From an uncultured Ruminococcus sp. (GTDB taxonomy: Bacteria; Bacillota; Clostridia; Oscillospirales; Ruminococcaceae), in contig CACZQG010000057.1 in assembly GCA_902783235.1 (NCBI GenBank), positions 1-7,127 of the forward strand: 7,127 nt of DNA, read 5' to 3'. The notes under the pieces were generated by a model. That model saw nothing but the letters and a program-made list of their open reading frames with translations, did no database searches and was not told the DNA's origin. The position numbers and the translations under genes were made by a program. Below are positions 1 to 6,642 of the stretch, piece after piece. How positions within the stretch are numbered: the stretch's first letter is position 1; each line of letters opens with the position of its first letter.

Positions 1-17
1 CGCCAGTATTCCTGCAC
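1..17 (-). CDS. Possible 5' end of a divergent gene, running off the left edge
   Basis: Read on the minus strand, a strong Shine-Dalgarno-like AAGGAGG (22-28) is followed after 4 bases by GTG (17-15), giving Met-Gln-Glu-Tyr-Trp before the window ends. The same frame is open upstream to an ATG in the longer reading M-R-R-I-N-A-E-I-Q-G-G-K-V-Q-E-Y-W, but that ATG has no comparable ribosome binding site. A second ATG (MLKFKEG...) opens another frame. Five residues are too few to name a product. The case for a gene rests on the ribosome binding site and on the well-formed minus-strand promoter and leader upstream (224-252). The SD-to-start spacing is slightly short. If real, this gene is transcribed divergently from gltB and probably shares its control region. 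Confidence 0.35.
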
Positions 18-21
18 CTTC

Positions 22-28
22 CCTCCTT
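22..28 (-). promoter_or_regulatory. Ribosome binding site of the putative divergent gene
   Basis: The minus strand reads AAGGAGG, a full match to the anti-Shine-Dalgarno of 16S rRNA, followed by GAAG and GTG. It is the main evidence that translation starts near base 17 on this strand. Confidence 0.4.
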
Positions 29-140
29 GAATTTCAGCATTTATTCTTCGCATAAATCTTCAAGATTTAATTGGGACATCAATAACTTTAAATATGACAG
101 GAATTGCTATCCATTATTTCTGTACGGTTTTGCCTTAAAA

Positions 141-168
141 TATTTCTATAATATGAATTATAGAAATA
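141..168. repeat. Perfect 12-bp inverted repeat with 4-base centre
   Basis: TATTTCTATAAT (141-152) is the exact reverse complement of 157-168, separated by ATGA. It lies directly downstream (minus strand) of the leader terminator hairpin, and its 168-157 arm overlaps that terminator's U-rich tail. It could be a protein-binding operator or an RNA hairpin in the minus-strand leader. The pairs are almost all A-T, so the RNA form would be weak. Function is unknown. Confidence 0.6.
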
Positions 169-204
169 AAAACAGGGACTACGAACTTCATTGTTCGCAG
201 CCCC
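164..204 (-). terminator. Intrinsic terminator / attenuator hairpin of the minus-strand leader
   Basis: On the minus strand, bases 204-193 (GGGGCTGCGAAC) pair with 186-175 (GTTCGTAGTCCC) over 12 pairs, including two G-U wobbles, around the loop AATGAA. The U-rich tail TGTTTTTATTT (174-164) follows. Read on the plus strand, the same two positions become A-C mismatches, so the structure is built for minus-strand RNA. It starts about 13 bases after the predicted start site of the promoter at 224-252. It would therefore act as an early attenuator for the divergent gene, or as the end of a small RNA of about 50-55 nt. Confidence 0.7.
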
Positions 205-223
205 TTTGCTGATTACATAAAGC

Positions 224-252
224 ATTATATCTTATTCTTCGGAAAAAGTCAA
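224..252 (-). promoter_or_regulatory. Sigma-A type promoter, leftward
   Basis: The minus strand carries TTGACT (252-247) as -35 and TATAAT (229-224) as -10, with exactly 17 bases between. This is 11 of 12 consensus positions at ideal spacing. Transcription should begin near base 216-218 and run left into the hairpin at 204-175 and then toward the putative gene at base 17. No start-site data are available. Confidence 0.7.
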
Positions 253-267
253 TAGATAATAAAAAAT

Positions 268-290
268 AATTTTTGGATTTGTCAAAAATT
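268..290. repeat. Inverted repeat, possible operator
   Basis: AATTTTTG (268-275) and CAAAAATT (283-290) are perfect 8-base inverted arms around a 7-base centre. The site contains a symmetric T-N11-A pattern, the loose signature of LysR-type regulators. It is centred about 62 bases upstream of the predicted leftward start site, where such activators commonly bind. Bacillus gltAB is controlled by the LysR-type GltC, which makes this worth noting. The sequence is AT-rich, however, and such repeats arise by chance. Confidence 0.25.
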
Positions 291-352
291 AATATTATTT
301 TAAACAATTCAATCTCGGAACAATATGCTATTAACAAATAATCGGAATTGTA

Positions 353-381
353 TTGACATTTATATTTTTTTATGATAATAT
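353..381 (+). promoter_or_regulatory. Promoter of the gltB-gltD operon with extended -10
   Basis: TTGACA (353-358) is a perfect -35. Seventeen bases later, TAATAT (376-381) serves as -10 and is preceded by TG one base upstream (373-374), the extended -10 signature. An alternative -10 is GATAAT (374-379) at 15-base spacing. The expected start is about 387-390, giving a gltB leader of roughly 170 nt. Two copies of TCGGAA (315-320 and 342-347) lie just upstream and could be part of an activator site. Confidence 0.7.
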
Positions 382-393
382 AGTTTACAGGAC

Positions 394-445
394 AAAGACG
401 TTCATTATGGTACAGGTGTGCCATAATGGATGTCTTTCTTTATTT
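394..445 (+). terminator. Terminator-like leader hairpin (candidate attenuator) upstream of gltB
   Basis: Bases 394-410 pair with 421-437 in 17 continuous pairs, including two G-U wobbles. The loop TACAGGTGTG can zip three further pairs to leave an AGGT tetraloop. The 3' arm runs into TTTCTTTATTT (435-445), a U-rich but interrupted tract. The hairpin starts only about 6 bases after the predicted transcription start and lies 120 bases before gltB. It cannot be the terminator of an upstream gene on this strand unless that gene reads through the promoter. An attenuator, or a 5' stabilising structure, is the likely role. No antiterminator pairing was obvious to me. Confidence 0.65.
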
Positions 446-517
446 GTAGTCATAGTGAATGACAAACATATCTATAGCTGATAGTATAGTATTGAGTCAT
501 TTACTATATATTTTGAA

Positions 518-537
518 GCCCCTCAATGGCGAAGGGC
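518..537 (+). promoter_or_regulatory. Small leader hairpin next to the gltB ribosome binding site
   Basis: GCCC (518-521) pairs with GGGC (534-537). After one C-A mismatch, TC (523-524) pairs with GA (531-532), closing a six-base loop AATGGC (525-530). It ends 5 bases before the ribosome binding site. A hexaloop with A at position 1 and G at position 4 is the feature recognised by ANTAR-domain antiterminators; those targets normally have two such hairpins. The stem is short, so this is a tentative structure. Confidence 0.3.
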
Positions 538-542
538 AGAGA

Positions 543-548
543 AAGGTG
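543..548 (+). promoter_or_regulatory. Ribosome binding site deciding the gltB start
   Basis: AAAGGTG-like sequence (AGGTG at 544-548) lies 8 bases before ATG at 557. The in-frame GTG at 548 would overlap this site and have no spacing of its own, so 557 is preferred as the start. Confidence 0.6.
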
Positions 549-556
549 TGGCAGAT

Positions 557-3500
557 ATGGAAAAGCTGAATGACAGAACTGATGTTCCATTTGAAAAACA
601 AGGTCTTTATGACCCAAGATTTGAGCATGATAACTGCGGTATAGGTGCTGTTGTCAATATTAAAGGTGTTGCTTCACGGAAAGTAATAGAAGACGCACTT
701 ACTATTGTAGAAAAGCTGGAGCACAGAGCAGGTAAGGATGCAGAAGGAAAAACAGGTGACGGTGTTGGTATCCTATCTCAGATACCCTATGGATTCTTCA
801 AAAGAGAATGCAGTACCTTGGGAATTAATGTTGGAGAAAAAGGTGATTTTGCTGTTGGAATGTTCTTCTTTCCTCAAAATGAGATGAAGCGTGAGCAGGC
901 AAAAAAAATGTTTGAGATCATTATAAATAAAAGAGGACTTGGATTTTTGGGTTGGCGAAAAGTTCCTTCATCTCCGGAAATACTTGGGGAAAAAGCATTT
1001 AATAATATGCCGTATATTATGCAGGGAATTGTCAGCCGCCCGGAGGACTGTGAAAGAGGAATAGAATTTGAGCGCAGGCTTTATACGGCTCGGCGTATTT
1101 TTGAACAAGCAGCAGAAAGTACATATGTATGTTCTCTTTCCTCTAAAACAATAGTGTATAAGGGTATGTTTCTGGTTCATGAACTCAGAAGATTCTATCT
1201 TGATCTTCAGGATAAGAGTTTTATATCTGCAATTGCCATGGTTCATAGCAGATTTTCAACAAATACAAATCCAAGCTGGCAAAAGGCACACCCAAACAGA
1301 ATGATAGTTCATAATGGTGAGATAAATACGATCACGGGAAATGCAGACAAAATGTTTGCCCGTGAGGAAACTATGCATTGCCGTGCATTGAAAGAGGATA
1401 TGTATCATATACTTCCTGCCATTGATGCTAATGGCTCCGATTCTGCAAGACTGGATAATGCATTGGAATTTATGTATATGTCCGGAATGCCATTACCCCT
1501 TGCTGTAATGATTACTATACCTGAGCCGTGGAAGAATAATCGTACTATTTCCAAGGAAAAGTATGATTTTTATCAGTATTACGCAACTATGATGGAACCA
1601 TGGGACGGTCCTGCATCAATTCTGTTTTCGGACGGAGATTTTATGGGGGCTGTTTTGGACAGAAACGGATTAAGACCTTCACGTTATTGCATTACAAGCG
1701 ACGGATTTCTCATACTATCCTCGGAAACAGGCTGTATTGACGTTCCGCCGGAAAGAGTGATAAAGAAGGACAGACTTCGTCCCGGAAAAATGCTGCTGGC
1801 TGATACAAAGCAGGGAAGACTAATAGATGATAACGAGATAAAAAGCTACTATGCTTCACGACAGCCTTATGGAGAATGGTTGGACAGCAATCTTGTAAGA
1901 CTGCATGACCTCCATATACCTAATAAAAATGTTAAGATATATGAGCATGAGGAACTTGAGAAGCTTCAAAAGGCTTTTGGGTATAGCTATGAAGAAATAA
2001 AGGATAGCATACTGCCTATGGCTAAAAATGGTGCTGAACCTATTGCATCTATGGGTGCTGATATACCTCTTCCATCACTCGATGACAGTATGCCCCCCTT
2101 ATTTAATTATTTTCGGCAGCTTTTTGCACAGGTGACGAATCCTCCCTTTGATGCTATCCGTGAGGAGATCGTAACTGATACAAGTACTTATATAGGTGAG
2201 GATGGAAATATTCTTGAAGAAGATCCAAGGAACTGTCATGTTTTGAAGGTAGAGAATCCCATTCTTACAAGCACTGATATGTTAAAGATCAAAACAATGA
2301 ATATCAAGGGGCTTAAAACTGCAGTTATCCCTATAACCTACTATGTAGGAACTTCACTTGAAAAGGCAATAGAACGTCTTTATATTGATGCGGATAAAGC
2401 CTATAGGGATGGTGCAAATATATTGATCCTGTCTGACAGAGATGTGGATGAATACCGGGCAGCAATACCATCACTGTTAGCTGTTGCGGCATTACAACAG
2501 CATCTTGTCTCAACAAAAAAACGTACTGCGGTATCCATGATTCTTGAAAGTGCTGAACCCAGAGAGGTGCATCACTTTGCAGCACTTTTAGGCTATGGTG
2601 CTTGCGCAGTCAATCCGTATCTTGCGCAGGAAACAATTCGTGATCTTATAGATACAGGTTTATTGGACAAGGATTTTTATGCCGCTGAGGATGATTATAA
2701 TAATGCAGTCCTTCACGGGGTGGTTAAAATAGCATCGAAAATGGGTATTTCCACAATACAGTCCTATCAGGGCTCTAAACTGTTTGAAGCGGTAGGCATT
2801 TCCAAAGATATGATAGAAAAGTATTTCAAGGGAACAGTCAGCCGTATTGGTGGAATACATTTGTCGGATATCAGTCGTAGAATTGAAAAGCTTCATAACA
2901 GTGCCTTTGACCCTCTTGGCTTAAATGTCTCATCCCAACTATTGAGTTCAGGAAATCATAAGCTCAGAAGCGGAAAAAAAGAACATCTATATACTCCTAA
3001 AACAATACATCTGTTGCAGCAGGCGGCACGTACAGGAAACTATGAGACATACAAAGAGTACTCACATTGTCTGACAAATGAAGATGAACATTCTACTCTT
3101 CGCAGTCTTCTTGATTTCAATTTCGATAAAAACGGCGGTATACCAATAGATGAGGTAGAAAGTATTGACAGTATTTGCAAGCGTTTTAAGACCGGAGCCA
3201 TGTCATATGGATCTATTTCACAGGAAGCTCATGAGTGTATGGCAGAAGCGATGAACAGCATAGGAGGTAAGTCAAATTCCGGTGAAGGGGGAGAGTCACC
3301 GGAAAGGCTATTGTCCAATAAGTGTTCTGCTATCAAGCAGGTGGCATCGGGACGGTTTGGTGTTACCTCCGAATACCTGAACTCAGCCAAAGAAATACAA
3401 ATAAAGATGGCACAAGGAGCAAAGCCAGGTGAAGGCGGACATCTTCCGGCAGGTAAAGTTTATCCGTGGATAGCAAAAACACGACATTCAACCTCCGGAG

Positions 3501-5107
3501 TCGGACTTATATCACCTCCGCCGCATCATGATATTTATTCTATTGAAGACCTGGCACAGCTTATATATGATCTGAAAAATGCAAATAAAAAGGCAAGAAT
3601 ATCCGTAAAGCTTGTTTCCGAGGCCGGTGTGGGAACTGTAGCAGCCGGTGTTGCAAAAGCAGGAGCACAGGTGATCCTGATTTCCGGGTATGACGGCGGT
3701 ACCGGTGCTGCGCCCAAGAGTTCTATTTATAATGCCGGGCTGCCATGGGAACTGGGTCTTGCAGAAGCACATCAGACGCTGATACTTAATGGGCTGCGTA
3801 CAAGAGTAGTACTGGAAACAGACGGTAAGCTTATGACAGGACGGGATGTATTGGTCGCTGCATTATTGGGTGCAGAGGAATATGGCTTTGCAACTGCACC
3901 ATTGGTGACAATGGGATGTATGATGATGAGAGTATGTAATCTGGACACCTGTCCTATGGGTATAGCTACTCAGAATCCTCAGCTTCGTAAGCGTTTTTCA
4001 GGTAAACCCGAATATATAATTAATTTTATGCATTTTGTTGCACAGGAACTTCGTGAGTACATGGCAAAGCTGGGTATAAGGACAGTTGATGAGCTTATTG
4101 GAAGAACCGATCTTCTTCGTGAGAAATGCAGCGGCAGAGCAGTTGATTTTACCAATATTCTATGGAGTGAGACTAATAGGAAGGATCAGTATTTTCATAG
4201 TGACGATATCTATGATTTTAAACTGGAAAATACAGCCGATGAAGCCATATTAATGAAAAAGCTAAGCAAATCTTTTAAAACTGCTGAACCTGATAAAGTG
4301 GAAAAGAAAACCATAGAAGTTGAGATCTGCAATACAGACCGTTCCTTTGGAACACTATTGGGTTCTGAGATAACACGTCATTGGGGTGAGAATTCCCTCA
4401 GAGATGATACATTTACAATTAAGTGCAATGGTGTTGGAGGTCAGAGCTTCGGAGCATTTATTCCCAAAGGTCTTACACTTGATCTTTCGGGAGACAGCAA
4501 TGACTACTTTGGAAAAGGCCTTTCAGGAGGCAAGCTTATACTATATCCTCCAAAAAAAGCTTGCTTTAAGGCAGAAGAAAACATTATAGTTGGTAATGTT
4601 GCACTATATGGTGCCACGTCCGGTAAGGCATTTATCAACGGAATTGCGGGTGAAAGATTCTGTGTCAGAAACTCCGGAGCAACAGCTGTATGTGAAGGTG
4701 TGGGAGACCATGGTTGTGAATATATGACCGGAGGAATGGCAGTTATTCTTGGTAAAACAGGTAAAAACTTTGCAGCAGGTATGTCAGGTGGAATTGCATA
4801 CGTTCTTGACGAGGACAGGGATCTTTATATGAAGCTTAATAAATCCCTGGTCTCACTTGAAGCAGTAAGTGATAAATATGATATACTGGAACTTAAAACA
4901 CTTATCACAGAGCATTTTGAAGCTACAGGTTCTGAGAAAGCAAAAAGGATTCTGGATAGCTTTGAAGAGTTTCTTTCTGATTTCAAGAAGATAGTTCCTC
5001 ACGATTATGCTAAGATTAGAAGTGCGGTAGCTGCACTTGAGGAAAAAGGTATTGATCGTGAGCAGGCAGAGATAGAAGCTTTCTATCAGATCAAAAAGGA
5101 GGCATAA
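557..5107 (+). CDS. gltB: Glutamate synthase (NADPH) large subunit, alpha chain
   Basis: Large subunit of GOGAT: it hydrolyses glutamine and transfers the ammonia through a tunnel to 2-oxoglutarate, making glutamate in the cytoplasm. From ATG 557 it has 1516 residues, the usual length (Bacillus GltA about 1520). The N-terminal Ntn-type amidotransferase begins at Cys27 (D-N-C-G-I-G), which should become the N-terminus after removal of a 26-residue propeptide. It includes H-S-R-F-S-T-N-T (230-237), H-N-G-E-I-N (252-257), E-P-W-D-G-P (347-352) and D-R-N-G-L-R-P-S-R (368-376). A central domain follows (about 450-750). The FMN synthase domain has G-E-G-G-E-S (909-914), K-P-G-E-G-G (956-961), P-P-P-H-H-D (987-992) and D-G-G-T-G-A (1046-1051). 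The 3Fe-4S cysteines are Cys1121, Cys1127 and Cys1132. The glycine-rich beta-helix (GXGXG) domain occupies about 1240-1480. An in-frame GTG at 548 is the alternative start. The gene is intact; the adjacent gltD indicates the NADPH form rather than the ferredoxin form. Confidence 0.97.
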   Translation: MEKLNDRTDVPFEKQGLYDPRFEHDNCGIGAVVNIKGVASRKVIEDALTIVEKLEHRAGKDAEGKTGDGVGILSQIPYGFFKRECSTLGINVGEKGDFAVGMFFFPQNEMKREQAKKMFEIIINKRGLGFLGWRKVPSSPEILGEKAFNNMPYIMQGIVSRPEDCERGIEFERRLYTARRIFEQAAESTYVCSLSSKTIVYKGMFLVHELRRFYLDLQDKSFISAIAMVHSRFSTNTNPSWQKAHPNRMIVHNGEINTITGNADKMFAREETMHCRALKEDMYHILPAIDANGSDSARLDNALEFMYMSGMPLPLAVMITIPEPWKNNRTISKEKYDFYQYYATMMEPWDGPASILFSDGDFMGAVLDRNGLRPSRYCITSDGFLILSSETGCIDVPPERVIKKDRLRPGKMLLADTKQGRLIDDNEIKSYYASRQPYGEWLDSNLVRLHDLHIPNKNVKIYEHEELEKLQKAFGYSYEEIKDSILPMAKNGAEPIASMGADIPLPSLDDSMPPLFNYFRQLFAQVTNPPFDAIREEIVTDTSTYIGEDGNILEEDPRNCHVLKVENPILTSTDMLKIKTMNIKGLKTAVIPITYYVGTSLEKAIERLYIDADKAYRDGANILILSDRDVDEYRAAIPSLLAVAALQQHLVSTKKRTAVSMILESAEPREVHHFAALLGYGACAVNPYLAQETIRDLIDTGLLDKDFYAAEDDYNNAVLHGVVKIASKMGISTIQSYQGSKLFEAVGISKDMIEKYFKGTVSRIGGIHLSDISRRIEKLHNSAFDPLGLNVSSQLLSSGNHKLRSGKKEHLYTPKTIHLLQQAARTGNYETYKEYSHCLTNEDEHSTLRSLLDFNFDKNGGIPIDEVESIDSICKRFKTGAMSYGSISQEAHECMAEAMNSIGGKSNSGEGGESPERLLSNKCSAIKQVASGRFGVTSEYLNSAKEIQIKMAQGAKPGEGGHLPAGKVYPWIAKTRHSTSGVGLISPPPHHDIYSIEDLAQLIYDLKNANKKARISVKLVSEAGVGTVAAGVAKAGAQVILISGYDGGTGAAPKSSIYNAGLPWELGLAEAHQTLILNGLRTRVVLETDGKLMTGRDVLVAALLGAEEYGFATAPLVTMGCMMMRVCNLDTCPMGIATQNPQLRKRFSGKPEYIINFMHFVAQELREYMAKLGIRTVDELIGRTDLLREKCSGRAVDFTNILWSETNRKDQYFHSDDIYDFKLENTADEAILMKKLSKSFKTAEPDKVEKKTIEVEICNTDRSFGTLLGSEITRHWGENSLRDDTFTIKCNGVGGQSFGAFIPKGLTLDLSGDSNDYFGKGLSGGKLILYPPKKACFKAEENIIVGNVALYGATSGKAFINGIAGERFCVRNSGATAVCEGVGDHGCEYMTGGMAVILGKTGKNFAAGMSGGIAYVLDEDRDLYMKLNKSLVSLEAVSDKYDILELKTLITEHFEATGSEKAKRILDSFEEFLSDFKKIVPHDYAKIRSAVAALEEKGIDREQAEIEAFYQIKKEA
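5096..5102 (+). promoter_or_regulatory. Ribosome binding site of gltD inside the gltB 3' end
   Basis: AAGGAGG is a full-strength Shine-Dalgarno sequence, 7 bases before the gltD ATG, embedded in the last sense codons of gltB. The overlap implies translational coupling, suited to the fixed subunit ratio of the enzyme. Confidence 0.85.
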
Positions 5108-5109
5108 AA

Positions 5110-6588
5110 ATGGGAAAGCCTACAGGTTTTTTGGAGTATGAAAGAAATGGATGTTACGCTGCTACTCCTATAGATAGAATCAAGCACTGGAATGAATTTC
5201 ATACGCCTCTGACAAATGAGGAGAGAAAGAAGCAGGCTTCAAGATGTATGGACTGTGGAGTTCCTTTTTGTCAGAATGGAAAAATGTTATGCGGAATGAT
5301 ATCCGGCTGTCCCTTAAACAATTTAATTCCGGAATGGAATGATCTTTTATATAATGGTCTGGATGAGCAGGCACTTCACAGACTGCTCCTTACGAATAAT
5401 TTTCCTGAATTCACATCAAGAGTTTGTCCTGCGCTGTGTGAGAAAGCCTGTATCTGTGGGATCCATGATGAACCTGTTACTGTAAAGGAAAATGAAAACC
5501 ACATTATTGAAAACGGATTCCTGAAAGGATATATAAAGCCTGAGATCCCCAAGGTAAGGAGCGGTAAAAGAATAGCTGTTATAGGGTCGGGTCCAGCAGG
5601 ACTTGCAGCTGCTGATACGCTTAATAAGCGAGGACATAGTGTCACTGTATTTGAGAGAAATGATCGTATAGGCGGGTTGCTAATGTACGGTATACCAAAT
5701 ATGAAGCTGGAAAAGCATATCATTGACAGACGAATCGATCTAATGAAGCAGGAGGGTGTTGAATTCAGAACAAATATAGATGTGGGAAAAGATATTCCGG
5801 CAAAAGAGATACTTGAAGGCTGGGATGCAGTTATACTGGCCTGCGGCTCAACTAAACCAAGGGATATAAATGTACAAGGCAGAGAAAGTAAGGGAATTCA
5901 TTTTGCTGTTGATTATCTTACAGCTGCAACAAAAGCTCTTTTGGATAAGGGAAATGCAGAAAATTCAGGTATTTCCGCAGCAGGTAAAAATGTGATCGTA
6001 ATTGGAGGCGGTGACACCGGTAATGATTGTGTTGGAACTGCTGTCAGACAGAAATGTTCTTCTGTGATACAGCTTGAAATGATGCCAAAGCTGCCAGATG
6101 AAAGAGCTGCTGATAATCCATTTCCTCAGTATCCTAAAGTATGTAAAACAGATTATGGTCAGGAGGAAGCAAAGGAAGTATTCGGTTCTGATCCAAGAAT
6201 ATATACAACTACTGTGAAGGAGTTTATATCTGATGATAAAGGAAAGCTTACGGCTTTAAAGATTATCAAACTGAGATTTGAAAAAGAAAACGGTAGAAAT
6301 ATTCCTGTTGAAATTGAAGGAAGCGAGGAAACGATCCCCTGTGAGCTTTGCCTTATAGCTGCTGGCTTTGTAGGATGTGATAGCTATGTTGCAGATGCCT
6401 TCGGCGTTGAAATTACAGGCCGAGGCTGTGTTTCCACAGATGCAGGAAGTACTGCCACCGGTGTTCCAAAGGTTTTTACAGCCGGAGATATGCATATAGG
6501 TCAGTCACTGGTTGTAAGAGCAATTCGTGAAGGCAGAGACGCAGCTGCGGAAGTTGATAAGTTTCTCATGGGCTATACTAATGTTTAA
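5110..6588 (+). CDS. gltD: Glutamate synthase (NADPH) small subunit, beta chain
   Basis: The beta subunit takes electrons from NADPH through FAD and passes them via iron-sulfur clusters to the FMN of GltB. At 492 residues it is close to E. coli GltD (472). The N-terminal Fe-S domain has Cys46, Cys49, Cys54, Cys61 and Cys67 (C-x2-C-x4-C pattern, then G-C-P-L-N-N) and a second cluster-type group Cys106, Cys110, Cys114 and Cys116 (C-P-A-L-C-E-K-A-C). The FAD Rossmann motif is G-S-G-P-A-G (159-164), followed by G-G-L-L-M-Y-G-I-P (188-196). The NADPH-binding fold shows G-G-G-D-T-G-N-D (299-306). The C-terminal FAD contact is A-G-D-M-H-I-G-Q-S (458-466). It starts 2 bases after the gltB stop with a strong ribosome binding site, so it is co-translated with gltB. 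Related Fe-S flavoproteins (NADPH-dependent sulfide or pyrimidine dehydrogenases) share this fold, but the gltB neighbour settles the assignment. Nothing is missing or truncated. Confidence 0.96.
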   Translation: MGKPTGFLEYERNGCYAATPIDRIKHWNEFHTPLTNEERKKQASRCMDCGVPFCQNGKMLCGMISGCPLNNLIPEWNDLLYNGLDEQALHRLLLTNNFPEFTSRVCPALCEKACICGIHDEPVTVKENENHIIENGFLKGYIKPEIPKVRSGKRIAVIGSGPAGLAAADTLNKRGHSVTVFERNDRIGGLLMYGIPNMKLEKHIIDRRIDLMKQEGVEFRTNIDVGKDIPAKEILEGWDAVILACGSTKPRDINVQGRESKGIHFAVDYLTAATKALLDKGNAENSGISAAGKNVIVIGGGDTGNDCVGTAVRQKCSSVIQLEMMPKLPDERAADNPFPQYPKVCKTDYGQEEAKEVFGSDPRIYTTTVKEFISDDKGKLTALKIIKLRFEKENGRNIPVEIEGSEETIPCELCLIAAGFVGCDSYVADAFGVEITGRGCVSTDAGSTATGVPKVFTAGDMHIGQSLVVRAIREGRDAAAEVDKFLMGYTNV

Positions 6589-6642
6589 AGTGATAATATA
6601 GTCATATTGCCTTATATATATACTTAAAATGTGGAGGGAAAA
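6589..6642 (+). other. Short gltD-glutamine synthetase spacer with ribosome binding site
   Basis: This 54-base AT-rich spacer has no stem-loop with a T-tract and no convincing -35/-10 pair, so the downstream gene is most likely read from the gltB promoter. GGAGG (6633-6637) lies 5 bases before the ATG at 6643. Confidence 0.6.

Larger units (their letters stand above)
18..556. other. Divergent intergenic control region and two leader RNAs
   Basis: This stretch of over 500 bases has no convincing protein gene; the short open frames in it have no good ribosome binding site and low-complexity translations. It is much richer in A+T than the genes. It holds two outward-facing promoters about 100 bases apart, a leader hairpin after each, several inverted repeats, and the gltB leader (about 388-556). 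Besides the hairpins listed separately, the plus-strand leader can form two weaker ones: TTTGT (443-447) with ACAAA (462-466) enclosing CAT/ATG, and TATAGTA (485-491) with TACTATA (502-508). I see no tRNA, known riboswitch or T-box core. Confidence 0.8.

Noticed and set aside
27..212. Plus-strand open frame of 61 codons in the upstream region
   Set aside because: It is rich in Asn, Tyr and Phe, as expected of random AT-rich DNA, has no ribosome binding site, and runs through the leftward terminator hairpin and its palindrome.
188..424. Minus-strand open frame of 78 codons
   Set aside because: It begins inside the gltB leader hairpin, spans both promoters, has an Ile/Tyr/Asn-rich translation and no ribosome binding site. 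It is a chance frame.
394..445. Reading the gltB leader hairpin as the terminator of an upstream plus-strand gene
   Set aside because: No plausible plus-strand gene precedes it, and a strong promoter lies immediately before it, so a leader element of gltB fits better.
388..556. T-box, glutamine-type riboswitch or other known riboswitch in the gltB leader
   Set aside because: I found no T-box core sequence and no recognisable conserved riboswitch core. The leader is mostly AT-rich with simple hairpins.
526..573. Upstream ORF of 15 codons (ATG at 526) overlapping the gltB start in another frame
   Set aside because: There is no Shine-Dalgarno sequence at a useful distance, the peptide (M-A-K-G-R-E-R-C...) is unremarkable, and the ATG lies in the loop of a small hairpin. 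A leader-peptide role cannot be supported.
968..1246. Minus-strand and alternate-frame open frames inside gltB and gltD (this one and several similar)
   Set aside because: All lie within strongly conserved coding sequence on the plus strand and show no family motifs or initiation signals.
3683..3710. Tyr in place of His in the G-H-D-G-G-T-G motif of GltB as an active-site defect
   Set aside because: From memory, G-Y or G-F at this position is common in Firmicute and Bacteroidetes GltB. The surrounding FMN and Fe-S motifs are intact.
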